A stretch of DNA of 13,165 bases, taken from the NCBI GenBank assembly GCA_028565635.1, contig JAOXYB010039951.1, forward strand, positions 1 to 13,165. Direction: 5' to 3'. Source of the stretch: Phoronis ovalis (lineage: Eukaryota; Phoronida; Phoronidae). The translations under genes were made by a program, and so were the position numbers. Under the pieces are notes generated by a model, which was given only the letters and a program-made list of their open reading frames with translations, did no database searches and was not told where the DNA came from. This document shows, in pieces, positions 1-9,470 of the stretch (within the stretch, counting starts at the first letter, position 1; each line of letters starts with the position of its first letter).

Positions 1-171
1 AACACCCCTAACGAAGTGTCACACCTCCAAAAAAACACCCCTTTTCGTGATTTTAGCCAAAAAACAGACCCTAAGCGCGTAACGCGCCGGCGGTTCGAAA
101 AACACACCCTTTCACGCGAAGTTGTGTTGGAACATGCGTACCTACTTTCATATTGACTGCCCCCCCCGGGC
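1..171. mobile_element. Partial G/C-tract-ended non-autonomous DNA element, cut by the window edge
   Basis: The stretch is much more GC-rich than its surroundings and holds about four degenerate units with an A-rich run followed by CACCC or GACCC, at 3, 36, 65 and 105. It ends in CCCCCCCCGGG (161-171). Read on the minus strand, its end (G-tract, then GAAAGTAGGTACGCATG) resembles the end of the complete element at 9471-9943 (G-tract, then GAAAAAAAGTCGGATACGCATG). The other end and the target duplication lie outside the window, so the family assignment rests on this end alone. Confidence 0.6.
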
Positions 172-172
172 T

Positions 173-1380
173 AGAGAGTCATATGGTTAGCATCTACTGA
201 CGCTTTCGTGGATTCGATGATGCCTGTGTGAAAAGCGTAAAGGCATCATATTCACTATTCAAAAATAGTGCTAAAATTAAAGTATTCTTTATATCGTTAC
301 TTACAATAGTTTATTTGTACATATGGTTGACATTGTAGTAGAGCAATAATAAAGGTATATTATAGGTTACCTGACGGAGTTTTACATACTAACAAAGGGA
401 ATTGAGGAATTTGCGTGTTTGATCTTAGTTTATAAATGGAGTACAATTGCGTAAGTGACCTGCTCGGATCGCAAAATTTATTTTACATAATAATAAAAAC
501 AGCTTGGCAAATTTGGACGCTAACTCAGATGTATAATGTTTGCGAGAGATAGTTGGTCATCTTATTGTATTGCAGGTGTAAGATGTTGAATTCACGGCAC
601 TCAAGACACGGGAAGTCATTCAGGACAATTTTGCTCCTCGTTTAAAAGTGTTACAAGAACAAGCAAATCACCATTTGGTCACACAAATATAGTATTAATA
701 ACAATGAACCATTTCATAAACTGATTTCATTTTATGCAAAACAAAATGAAACGCTAATGTCATTGTATATGACCTGTCTGTCACACGTATATTCTTCTAC
801 TTTAAAGCAGGTAATCCGATCATATTTCGCATAATAATACAAAACTCCCGAGTAACATGCGATTTCTATACTTTTTAGGTACTATTCACATCAACAAGTA
901 AAAAATAAACTTACGCGTAAATATGTGCTTTTGGTTTTCCTGAATCATGAGTCGTCTTATCGTTCGCACGCAAAGAAAATTGTTACATTCATACATGATC
1001 AAATACATGCAGCCATACTGTTTGTCGCTATCTTGACTCGAATTATATTATATATACCACACGTCCCCATGGTAACCTAATTATTGCTCATAACATTAAT
1101 GGCGAAAACGTCGATATTTTAAGATTTAGTTGATATTCAGAACTCTGCTTTTGTAATTAAAGCTTTAATTTGTATTATAAAACAAAGAAGATGAGTTGCA
1201 TTTTAGAAATTCGATATTCTTACTTTGACAGTAATCATGTACATTTTACTTAGTATCGGATAGGTTTCGCAGATTAATTAATGCTATAGGGTGATACGAA
1301 TTCCCCGAAAATCTCTCAGTATTTAGTACACAGAATATTTTAACCAAAATACTTTAATATTGGCGGACGGGATCCATTTT
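173..1380. other. AT-rich non-coding stretch
   Basis: No open frame, RNA gene or clear repeat was found. One isolated match to the RFX X-box consensus GTHNYYATRRNAAC lies at 1063-1076, with no gene nearby to give it meaning. Confidence 0.6.
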
Positions 1381-1428
1381 TATGATCTTGCTATCTAATG
1401 TTTGTATACAATAGATAGGAAGATCATA
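1381..1428. repeat. Inverted repeat, 16-bp arms with a 16-base loop
   Basis: The left arm TATGATCTTGCTATCT (1381-1396) pairs with the right arm (1413-1428) at 15 of 16 positions. Weaker symmetry continues outward (GGATCCATTTT on the left; GGATATTTGC, reverse complemented, on the right), so this may be the core of a decayed foldback element. No target duplication was found. Confidence 0.6.
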
Positions 1429-2126
1429 GCAAATATCCAAAATCAACAGTTTATTTTTATTAAATGCGAATTAAATTAAAATCAACACATTTCATACTTT
1501 GCATACCCATTTTTTCACATTTAAAGGTATAGTTTTTTTTGGTATTCAAAAATGAGCAATTTAAAACCTGTTTTTGGTAGGTAAAATTATTTCCATGCGG
1601 TATATCCACACACAAAATGTTGGTAAGTGCATCTTTATAATCGGTTAGCGTTTACTATACGAAGCATTTGATAAAGAATTGGGGGGTTTCAACTACTACA
1701 TAAGTTGACATTCCAATGAATTTTCGCTTTTTTAGGGTTATCATGCAGCCTAATTTACTTCAAGCTAATTTGTGATCTTCCCAAGTATTATATATCCTAA
1801 AAAGGCATATTTATATTACGTTTTGGCACAAGGATACAATTGATTTTCTCATCCACCTCGATAGTAACGTATTGTCTTCTAGTAACTATTCGCGGACAAT
1901 TCTGTTCAGTCACAAATAAAGATAACCATGTCTCATGCCCATTCCCGATTTTTTTCGTGCAGTCTTAACCAGTTAACTTTTGTGTGAACTCTAAGAACAG
2001 ACCACCTGGTGGAATTAGTCACAACTACACAAAAAAAACATGTGTGACCGTCTAGGCTTGGGTATAAGCCCTCAATTTTTGATAAAAAATGACATTTTCA
2101 AATTGTGATTTCTCTCACTTTGTGCG
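1429..2126. other. AT-rich non-coding stretch
   Basis: I see no coding region, RNA gene or structured repeat in this interval. Confidence 0.55.
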
Positions 2127-2206
2127 AAATTATATCCACTTCCAAATAGAGATGTTCCCATGGTTGCACAGGGGCCATAAGAAAAAGAAAGAAAAAATGC
2201 TCATTA
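2127..2206 (+). repeat. Dispersed repeat, copy 1
   Basis: About 80 bases match the copy at 3009-3092 in the same orientation. The best-kept core is CAAATAGA, two variable bases, then TGTTCCCATGGTTG. After it come an A- and G-rich run and ATGCT. A small open frame passes through it but is not shared as protein with the second copy. Confidence 0.6.
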
Positions 2207-2895
2207 ATACGCTTTCCGTAATTATATTGCGTCCATGTAGTTGTTACCATGACTACAATTGGCTATCTATCTAATAACTTATCCAACCACAGCACTCAGT
2301 TCGGCATTCCTAAAAAAAAATTTAAAAAACTGTTTCTTGTGAAGAGAAGGATAAAAACTTATTTATTAAAATTTTCAGCTTTTATCGGGGATGTTTTTAT
2401 TAAAGGGAACATTATATACCGTAGGTTCAGCTTGAAAAGGTGGGCACTTTTTGTTTGGAAGTGGGAAAACTAATGATGAACTGGCTCTTGGATTTTTCCT
2501 ACCTCTGGTATAGAGCCTACTCAAATATATAGCGGGTTACATAGCTACCACTATTCAATGCATTTTTGCTACTTGGTGGAATTTTTCTACCTGATCATAA
2601 CCGTTAAGCTCTTTTTAAATACATAATCTCGGGTACATAATATGAAGTCAAATCAACACTGTAGTCAACAACAATTCACACGTCTGCTTAATGTTATAGG
2701 TAACAAAATTAAATACACGTTTTTGACTTTTATTATTTTGTTGGATAGTGTAAAACTCTGTAGGAACCACTAGTGCAGAAACATTGACAGCTTATTAGCT
2801 TGAAGCTAGGTAATTATTGCATGTTTGATTCCTGTTTTCATTTGACATGCAATTAAATATTAAAAGCAAACCGGATTGGCTGCAGGTTCGAACAG
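2207..2895. other. AT-rich non-coding stretch
   Basis: A 74-codon open frame crosses the start of this interval, but it is lysine-rich from AT-rich codons and shows no domain. Nothing else is supported. Confidence 0.5.
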
Positions 2896-2957
2896 CAGAT
2901 TCGAGTCTCCGGAATTACTGTTCGAGTCTCCAGAAATCTGTTCGAATTCCTGTCAAC
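2896..2957 (+). repeat. Three tandem copies of a 20-22 bp unit
   Basis: The units start at 2896, 2918 and 2938. Each contains (G/A)TTCGA(G/A)T(C)TCC in the middle. A partial fourth copy (GGTTCGAACAG) precedes them at about 2885. The core resembles the tRNA B-box, which may be accidental. Confidence 0.6.
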
Positions 2958-3008
2958 TCAGTGCGCGAGTGCGGAAGTGACGGTTCAAGTAGCAGTAATT
3001 TCGGACCT

Positions 3009-3092
3009 AAACTATTCCACCTTTCAAATAGAACTGTTCCCATGGTTGTCCAAAGGCAAGGAAACAAGGAAAGAGGAATACATGCTAAGTAA
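3009..3092 (+). repeat. Dispersed repeat, copy 2
   Basis: This is the partner of 2127-2206, about 880 bases away in direct orientation. It shares CAAATAGANNTGTTCCCATGGTTG and the following purine-rich run. Sequence beyond the matched segment does not align between the two copies. Confidence 0.6.
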
Positions 3093-5537
3093 TCATTACA
3101 ACGCCACAAACACAAATTAGATAGCATTAGTACACCTGTTAAACAATACATGTACATTGTTATTTTATTAGTGTATTGTAACATTTTACTGTACATACAT
3201 ATCTTGTATTTATAACTAAATTTCTCCATTTTGTTAAATTATTCCTTCCACTGAAACCAAAAACTTTATAATTCCACTTAAAATTTCGAAGATATAGTTC
3301 TCTTCCAACAATTTTTCATATATTTTTAACCCTAAAACAGTCATACAAAATGAGTTTTGTACTTTTATAACATGAATAATACGTACATTTTTTATTAATA
3401 TTTATATTCAATTTACGCACAACTGCCCAAGACGGCAATATATCGTGTAATACTTTAAATTCTGCTAGTTTGTTATCTCTCATATTTTTAACCTCAAAAC
3501 AATACATTTTTCGTCCAATCTATTCTGCCAAAATTTTAGTCCACATGCATTGTATATAAGGTTTTATAAATTTCTTATCCACCAAAATTTTATAGAAAAA
3601 GTAACTTATGTGCAATTTCTGTCTGTACATCTTTTATTGATAGTGTTGTACTATTTTTTATAGTTCTATGACTTGCTCGGTTTTTGCATTAAAGGTTCTT
3701 GCTTTTTGTTCTGTCGTTTTATGTTTATTTATTCTATCATCCAAGCTTTTTATCTATTAATCTGTTAAAAACAACTTCTTCTGATATAAAATTTCAAAAG
3801 ATTCATGATTGGTATGCGTATGCTATTTAACATGGAGTTGTATTTTATTATGACGTTCTTTTTGAGAAATGCCGTGTGCATAGATCATTTTAAATCTAAT
3901 CTAATGTTTAATTCTAAATTTTCCTTTTCGTATAATTTAAAATAGATTCAATAATGTTTCTTGCATGGAGCCGCGGATAGCAAAGCTTGGCGAGGCATAA
4001 CACAAAACCACGAACAAGACAAGTTATGAGTGGACCCCCCACCCCCCTTATATATATACGTAATTGGGAAATAAGAGGTTCTTTACATGGACACTGTAGG
4101 TCAGTAATTCGTATGCAAATTCATGTGTCAAAATCCCATGTAAAACTCAGCAGCTACATCTGGTAAGAATACTGTTTTTCAATCTTACATTGTCACCCAA
4201 TAGTTTTAGCATTTTTTTGTGCGAAACTGTGTATTGCAAAAATATACTACTTCATATTAGGTCACCATCCCGTTTTCACTTTGTTGTGTGTGTTTTTAAT
4301 GGATATTTAGTTTTTCCTTAAGTTATCGCAAAAATTTGATTTTTTATGCATTATAGGACAAAAAGTAGACACATGTATTTACACCACAATTAAACTTTAT
4401 TTAATATAATACTGGCTACTGACAGTGCACTTATATTAAATCCAAGATAGTGTATATTGATTAACTGTGCAAATAATTCACCTTGAAATAAGGAAAAGTA
4501 TAAGAATTTATGGAACAAAAAACACGAACAGGTGCGAGTATGTATAATTTAGCAATATATAATTGTCATGTAGATGCATGCATGTATGTAATTGTACATA
4601 TTTTCTATATGTGCCTATACACTTTATTAGATGCAATATGTATGCTACTGTCAGTACCAAATTACAAGTAACAGTTCATAAACCAAAGATAAAATCATCA
4701 CTGGAAACTGCCGTTACAACAATTAAACTACAAGAAAGTGCGAAGACATATATGGTGCTGGCCTTCCACTACTCTACCCAGTACCTACGTATAGAAACAT
4801 GATGTAAGCCAGGATAAAAAGATATAACAAGATTTCTGGATCCTGATACACTGAGTGAGCTGCGCAAAAACTCTATTTTTTGTTTCAAAATCAAATAACT
4901 GCGTAAATATAAAATGACATAAAACGAAGTTATAATTATTCGTTTTGTTTACGTCGAATTGCATAAACGGCTTTTTACACTTCTTTCGAAGAGTGATGCA
5001 AGCGCGTATGCGAGGCATTATAACTGGATTGTACGAGGTCTGAAACTGCGTGTATAAGGCCTTAGACACTATGTACTGAGAGTACATAATGTCCATTAAA
5101 GTACCATTAAAATGAGTGTGAGAGCTGAGAAAAAAATTGGGAAACAAAAAGACTGGTGGCAAGGCCAATCATAAAGTGATACCACAAAAAATTTAGGAAA
5201 TAAAAAAAAAGTTAATATATGTTTAGCCTGTACACACAAAATGTTTACGTAGCTGTTAGATTTATGTTGCTATACACGTAAACGTACTGAAGTATAAAAT
5301 TTATGAAATTTATCAAACATGTCATTATGTAATTGTAGAACAAAATCAAGCACGGTAACGTCCCTTTTAGAGAGGTTACTTTTAGAAAATTATTCGATCG
5401 CTAGATGTAGCTGTAATTCGTTTACATGTAGTATACTAACTTATAAACTACTAGACGCACGTAAACAACAGGTCTTGATAGAGATGTAGGTCATGATTCT
5501 ACATGTAATAGTTTTGAAGATATTTGGTGGAAAGAGT
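3093..5537. other. Long AT-rich intergenic stretch without a supported gene
   Basis: It holds a C-rich tract and TA run at about 4035-4060, a perfect 8-bp hairpin with a 3-base loop at 5070-5088, and a 127-codon minus-strand open frame (5168-4785) with no recognisable domain. I judge that frame to be chance. It is the region downstream of the SLC10-like gene. Confidence 0.55.
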
Positions 5538-5556
5538 GACAGACAGACAGACGGAC
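5538..5556. repeat. Short GACA tetranucleotide repeat (minus strand GTCT)
   Basis: GACA is repeated about 4.5 times with one substitution near the end. On the gene's strand it reads as a GT-rich tract just after the poly(A) signal, so it may serve as the downstream polyadenylation element; that role is inferred from position only. Confidence 0.7.
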
Positions 5557-5564
5557 ACTCGAGA

Positions 5565-5741
5565 TTTAGTAGTATAGATTACTTTATTGCTTCTTCTTGC
5601 TAACAGTAAAACAATGATTAATACTCCCTTGCTTTGCCCTATGTGACGGAGGATTGCTTCTGCTCTACCTTGGTCTACTAGATCTAGGGAGAAACGGCAC
5701 GACAGAGAATAATTCCCATTGCAATATGCGATGCGTTTTTT
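5565..5741 (-). other. Probable 3' untranslated region of the SLC10-like mRNA
   Basis: This lies between the stop codon and the expected cleavage point, 10-25 bases past the AATAAA signal. The sequence has no conserved element I recognise. The lower border is approximate because no transcript is available. Confidence 0.6.
5583..5588 (-). terminator. Poly(A) signal AATAAA for the SLC10-like gene
   Basis: The canonical hexamer is on the minus strand, about 155 bases after the stop codon. A GT-rich stretch (minus-strand GTCTGTCTGTCTGTC, 5552-5538) follows at 30-45 bases, where a downstream GU-rich cleavage element is expected. Confidence 0.75.
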
Positions 5742-6478
5742 TCAATGCAGTAATTCTTTAGTTTTATTAATGAATTTGTTATCCCATTCCTTCGTAGCTA
5801 CCTCCAAGACGTTTTCATCTACCTGCATTGCTTTATTATCTACACCTTCCTTTTTCATTGCCTGTTCCAGTGAGTACATATTCTCTGGTGGAGTATCAGC
5901 TAATCTATTCAGGTAGCCTTCATGAAGCTTTTCATAGCGAGATGAACAGCGCAACAGTATGATGTGGAATACATAAGCAATAAGCAGAAAGACAATAGTG
6001 AACAGACCAGTGTAAGCAGGCATCAGTAACATGACATCAGCTTCTGGCTGCGGTTGGGATAATCGCACTACAGCTTGAGCGATCACTGTATTTTGCACTC
6101 CAGTTTCAACAGCTATTGTTTTTATTTGAGGGAAATCTCTACGAAAAACAGCAGCAACAATCGCTCCAAGCGTCATACCAAGAACCGGAAGAAGAAGAGA
6201 ACTTATAGTATTTTGCCATGTCATCATTTCCCAAATATATATGCCGTTCCAGATGCCGACAACGGTGGAAAACAGCACAAGGAGTAGAACAAAGGGAATT
6301 AGAACTTTTGTCAGCTTTCTGGTCCAGGTCGGCTTGCATTTTCTAAGTAATAAACCGGGAAATAAAGGAACTATTGCGGTTATTACGGTAATAAGAATCT
6401 GCGTGTAAGGTACACGAACAGGATACAGACCCTGAGTGAACCACGAGCTGTAGATAAACAACCATAGCGGCATTGTAC
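5742..6478 (-). CDS. SLC10-like gene, coding exon 3 (residues 257-501, with stop)
   Basis: This exon encodes the second half of the transporter. Hydrophobic segments lie at about 281-301, 313-332, 348-368, 377-394 and 406-432. The ETGVQN motif at 381-386 is the second sodium-binding crossover; its glutamate is shared by both sodium sites in the family and Q385 matches Q264 of bacterial ASBT. After the last helix comes a charged tail of about 65 residues, rich in Glu, Lys and Asn, with no motif I recognise. The stop codon is TAA at 5744-5742. Confidence 0.95.
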
Positions 6479-9270
6479 CTGAAAATTAAAAATAGTACAA
6501 AATGTTATAAAGTGCATGGTTGGCAAATACATTTGATAAAGAGTCATAAGACGTATGAAAAAATCTTTGTAGATACATAGCATTTTTAAATGATAAGTTA
6601 TACAAAATACGAATAAAACAAATAATATTTAATAAAACAATTTTGTTGCAGTACTGATTTTTGAAATCACTGTGTGCAGGAAATGTAGGGTGGCCAAATT
6701 TGGCCCCATATTCACAACATGTAAGCAAATTGTAAATCAGTTCTTTCTTTCTTGGCATGGTTAAGTTGTCCCTATGTGTACTTGATATTGCTATGCAATC
6801 TCTGAGACAATCCCTATATAAGCCTGCACTAAAGGTACATAATTGCTTTCATAAAAGGCAAGAGGTTACTGAAGGTCGCATTTGAATATACCTAGAGAGT
6901 CATTCATATGTATTTAGGTTGGCTCATCCAAAGTACCTTAGCTAAGAGGCACGTAAATGTCAGCCCCAAGTCCAAAAACATTTTTTAACCAAAATTGCTA
7001 TATTCAAAAAATCAAATATGCACACTATCAAATACTTCTAAGTGCCGATTACATATTTCACAAAACAAATTGAAAAATAGCTTAAGAAGCTAGAAGCACA
7101 GTTTATATACATTTTGAACAAATTTATATAACATTATCGTTAATGTTCGATTTTAAACGATTTGTATGTGCAATGTAAAATAATAGCAAACAAGAATATT
7201 AATGAAATGTCTAATTTACATACCAAAAGATAAAGTGATGGTGAACAAAGTCATTGCAATACTAAGATCAACGTCACCATTAAGCAAAATAGAATAATAG
7301 TTACTGCTACTGCCACCAGGGGAACATCCCATAACCAGCAATCCAAGTGCTAAGACATTGGATAAATTGAATGACTTAGTCAGTGAGAAAGCTAACTGAA
7401 AAAATAATAAATGAACATGACATTACAATGCTAGAACAATGATCAAGAATAACATTGATATCATCGAAACATTCAAGTAAAAGCAATTTCATATATACGC
7501 ATATAATTTTTTAAATATTTAAATAGATAAACAAAAGGGAAAAATGCTGAAACGAGTTAAGATCCAATTTGAGATTCCAAGTGCTGTTAAATTGTGGCAA
7601 TTTTAATACTTATTATAATAGATAACAATAATCATTTCTATCGTTTCCTTCGTCAGAGGTTACCAAGGCAAACCGACATAACAAGATATAAAATGTGTTG
7701 AATGATTGAGATGGGATCCAGTTTAGCATGGTATTTAGTAACACTTTGTGACAATTTTAATATTAAAATAGATAAGATTGACCATTTTCTTCGTCAGTAT
7801 TTACCACAGTAAATCAGCATGGCAACAAGGGAAAAAACGTGTTGCACTGAGTAGGGATCAGATTCTAGTAACAAACTGTGACAATTTTAATGTTTAAATA
7901 CTGGGTAACATTACACATTTCTGTCTTTTTTCTCCATCAGTGGTTACGTTACCATGGTAACCGACATGGTAAAAGGGATGAAAATGAGTTGAATTTAGTT
8001 GTGATCCAATGTTAGTAGTAATATACTATTATACACAATTACATTGTCTTCAAGTCTTCAAGTAGTTTACTACTAGAGGTTCTATTGAACCTATCACAGT
8101 AGGTCGAGTGTGACTACACCCGGTGGATGAAACAAACGTGTATTTACGAATTAGACCATGACATACCGTACCATGATTTAATAGCTAAGCACTTAGATAG
8201 CATTTCACACTACATAGTTTTACTGCGTCTGTGTACATGTATTGTTAGTCTAATAAAAAAGTACTACTACAAATATTAACAACCGATGATCTTGGTATGA
8301 TCAAAGTAAGATTTTGAAAGAAGACACCAGTGTTTAAAAAACATAATGTTAAGATACTGCTTCGTTTAAAAATGTTCAATCAGGCTTAATTTCCGAGAAA
8401 AACAATTAATAAATCATTTACGTTGAAGTTTTATCATGTAGGATTATACGAAATGCTTTTTTTCAAACATAATTGATTTTTAAAGACAAAATTTAGTCTT
8501 TGTACTGTATGTAGACTCCTCAATCATGATTGTTTAAGTACTTTGATCCACTGACAGGAAAATTCCCGCAACACGGTTTATGCTATCTACTGTATGATAG
8601 AAATGTAATCGTTGTTTTAGGAAGAATTAAATGTTTAATACTTTCGCAAAAGTGATTAAATTAAATTACTTACCAAAGGCATTAACAAAATTTGACAAGC
8701 AATACCTAGAAGGACAGCAATAGGCTTTTTCAGTCTATTCCTCACAACATTCAGATTCAATTTGCAACCGAGTAAGAAATGTAGAATAATTTGCAATGTT
8801 AAAATGATATAGCCATAATTCGCAGTTAAAGGGTCGTACTTTCTTATAACACGCACGCTATACTTCCAAGTCCCTTCAATAGATGCATTCAATACAATAT
8901 CACCTTGATAAAAGGTAAAATTGAAATACGATCGACCAATCTGATACGACTGAATGTCAACAGTCATTTCACATACTGTGGCATTACAAGGTTGAAGAAC
9001 GACACCATCTTCATCTGTATCTGCTACTCTTTTATCTGCCGATGTCATCTTCATACGAATCTCTTCACTCAAAGGATGAGAATAATTAAATGTCGCATTG
9101 GTAGAAGATTTTGTTATAAATGTCGCACCTTCTTGTAGTTGATCAAACTCCAAAGTAATATTTAACGCATCCGCAACCTTGATGCTTGCCGATATTTGCA
9201 TAAATGCAAAGACCATCAAAATACAGTTTCGAAAACTCTCCATGCGTGATCTTTCCAAGATACTCATCAT
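5742..9270 (-). CDS. SLC10-family sodium/bile acid cotransporter-like protein (SLC10A3/A5-like), three coding exons
   Basis: The joined exons 9270-8674, 7395-7224 and 6478-5742 give one open frame of 501 residues. Seen: a signal peptide, an extracellular domain to about residue 150 with six N-glycosylation sequons (N37, N58, N62, N96, N117, N128) and a cysteine pair (C95, C100), about nine hydrophobic segments between residues 152 and 432, and a charged cytoplasmic-type tail of about 65 residues. Family signatures are GCSPGG at 222-227 followed by SN at 230-231, and ETGVQN at 381-386. Residues matching the two sodium sites of bacterial ASBT (recalled, not looked up) are present at consistent spacing: Q193, S230, N231, S244, T248, E381 and Q385. 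This supports a sodium-coupled plasma-membrane carrier of organic anions, but the substrate is unknown. The long N-terminal domain and length fit the SLC10A3/SLC10A5 group better than the shorter SLC10A1/A2 carriers. Family is certain; subfamily is an inference. Confidence 0.95.
6479..7223 (-). other. Intron 2 of the SLC10-like gene (745 bp, phase 1)
   Basis: The donor is GTATGT at 7223-7218 and the acceptor is AATTTTCAG ending at 6479. The split glycine codon (G|GT) is followed by TMPLWLF, the usual family sequence after TM5, which confirms the junction. A perfect 14-bp palindrome, GGCCAAATTTGGCC, lies at 6692-6705. Nothing else is recognisable in it. Confidence 0.93.
7224..7395 (-). CDS. 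SLC10-like gene, coding exon 2 (residues 200-257, core motif exon)
   Basis: This exon is 172 bases: 57 codons plus one base of a glycine codon. It carries the most diagnostic part of the family: ALGLLVMGCSPGG, then SSSN, then NGDVDLSIAMT. S230, N231, S244 and T248 fall at the spacing of the Na1 ligands of bacterial ASBT (S114, N115, S128, T132). The second residue after GC is serine in place of the cysteine or similar small residue usual before PGG. The exon is too short to stand out as an open frame by itself and was found by its GT-AG borders (acceptor side 7396, donor GTATGT at 7223-7218) and its motif. Confidence 0.94.
7396..8673 (-). other. Intron 1 of the SLC10-like gene (1278 bp, phase 0)
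   Basis: The donor GTAAGT is at 8673-8668 and the acceptor is TTTTTTCAG ending at 7396, with a pyrimidine-rich tract before it. Joining across it keeps the frame and rebuilds the continuous TM2 helix (MPL then LAF), which is also continuous in known family members. Part of the intron, about 7531-8020, is a tandem repeat annotated separately. The remainder, 8020-8667, is AT-rich with nothing I recognise. Confidence 0.93.
7531..8020. repeat. Diverged tandem repeat of about 141-154 bp in intron 1 (three full units plus partial ends)
   Basis: The units begin with GATCC or GATCA at 7561, 7715 and 7856, and a fourth begins at 8003 and fades. Each unit in order has GTGACAATTTTAAT (GTGGCAATTTTAAT in the first), an AT-rich spacer, TTTCTTCGTCAG or a close variant, a GTTACCA-like segment, ACATGG or GCATGG, AACAAGGG or similar, and GTGTTGAAT or a variant. 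In the last unit the GTTACCATGGTAAC segment (7948-7961) is a perfect palindrome. Confidence 0.8.
8674..9270 (-). CDS. SLC10-like gene, coding exon 1 (residues 1-199)
   Basis: This exon encodes the signal peptide, the whole extracellular domain, the first membrane helix (about 152-169) and most of the second (from 182). The stretch LGCKLN followed by KKP and then CQILLMPL matches the TM1-TM2 region of the family, including the glutamine (Q193) that lies at the second sodium site. It ends in a strong donor, G|GTAAGT on the minus strand (8673-8668), after a complete codon, so the intron is phase 0. The start is uncertain. The first ATG is at 9270. The second ATG immediately after it has an A at -3. 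A third ATG at 9243 (residue 10) would put the hydrophobic signal core closer to the N-terminus and give a 492-residue protein. Confidence 0.93.
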
Positions 9271-9470
9271 AGAAACTGTCGTTTAATAACTAAAGATTAT
9301 TAATTCTTTAGAATACTACTTATCTGATTAAAACGACCTTACCAGTTCGCACCTTCACAATCCGTGATTTCTACGAAAACTCAACTTTCAGGTGACGTAC
9401 GTTTTAAACCCTATAAATATTATTATTTTTTAAATTAATGTTGTTCTTATCAGATGGATTAGCACGTTCT
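9271..9470 (-). promoter_or_regulatory. 5' untranslated and promoter-proximal region of the SLC10-like gene
   Basis: Only 200 bases separate the first ATG from the mobile element upstream. Within them are a TATA-like string (9412-9419, TATTTATA on the minus strand), a CRE-like half-site TGACGT on the plus strand (9393-9398), and a possible splice donor GTAAGG on the minus strand (9342-9337). If that donor is used with an AG at about 9290 or 9276, the leader would hold an intron of only 53-67 bases, which is short for an animal. No transcription start can be fixed from sequence. Confidence 0.35.
9462..9470. repeat. 9-bp target-site duplication, left copy (GCACGTTCT)
   Basis: It is identical to 9944-9952 and directly borders the inverted repeat of the element between them. 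An 8-bp duplication (CACGTTCT) is also possible if the shared G belongs to the element. Confidence 0.75.

Noticed and set aside
1063-1076. RFX X-box consensus match GTCCCCATGGTAAC
   Set aside because: A single degenerate-motif match with no gene or conserved context nearby; expected occasionally by chance.
2847-3092. 81-codon plus-strand open frame
   Set aside because: It is made of the 20-22 bp tandem repeat and the dispersed repeat copy 2; the homologous copy at 2127-2206 does not keep the frame.
4785-5168. 127-codon minus-strand open frame, the longest outside the transporter
   Set aside because: No domain, signal or family resemblance, composition follows the AT-rich background, and a frame of this length is not surprising in over 13 kb of stop-poor mixed sequence on six frames.
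6692-6705. Perfect 14-bp palindrome GGCCAAATTTGGCC in intron 2
   Set aside because: Isolated, with no second copy or known matching site; chance cannot be excluded, so it is only mentioned under the intron.
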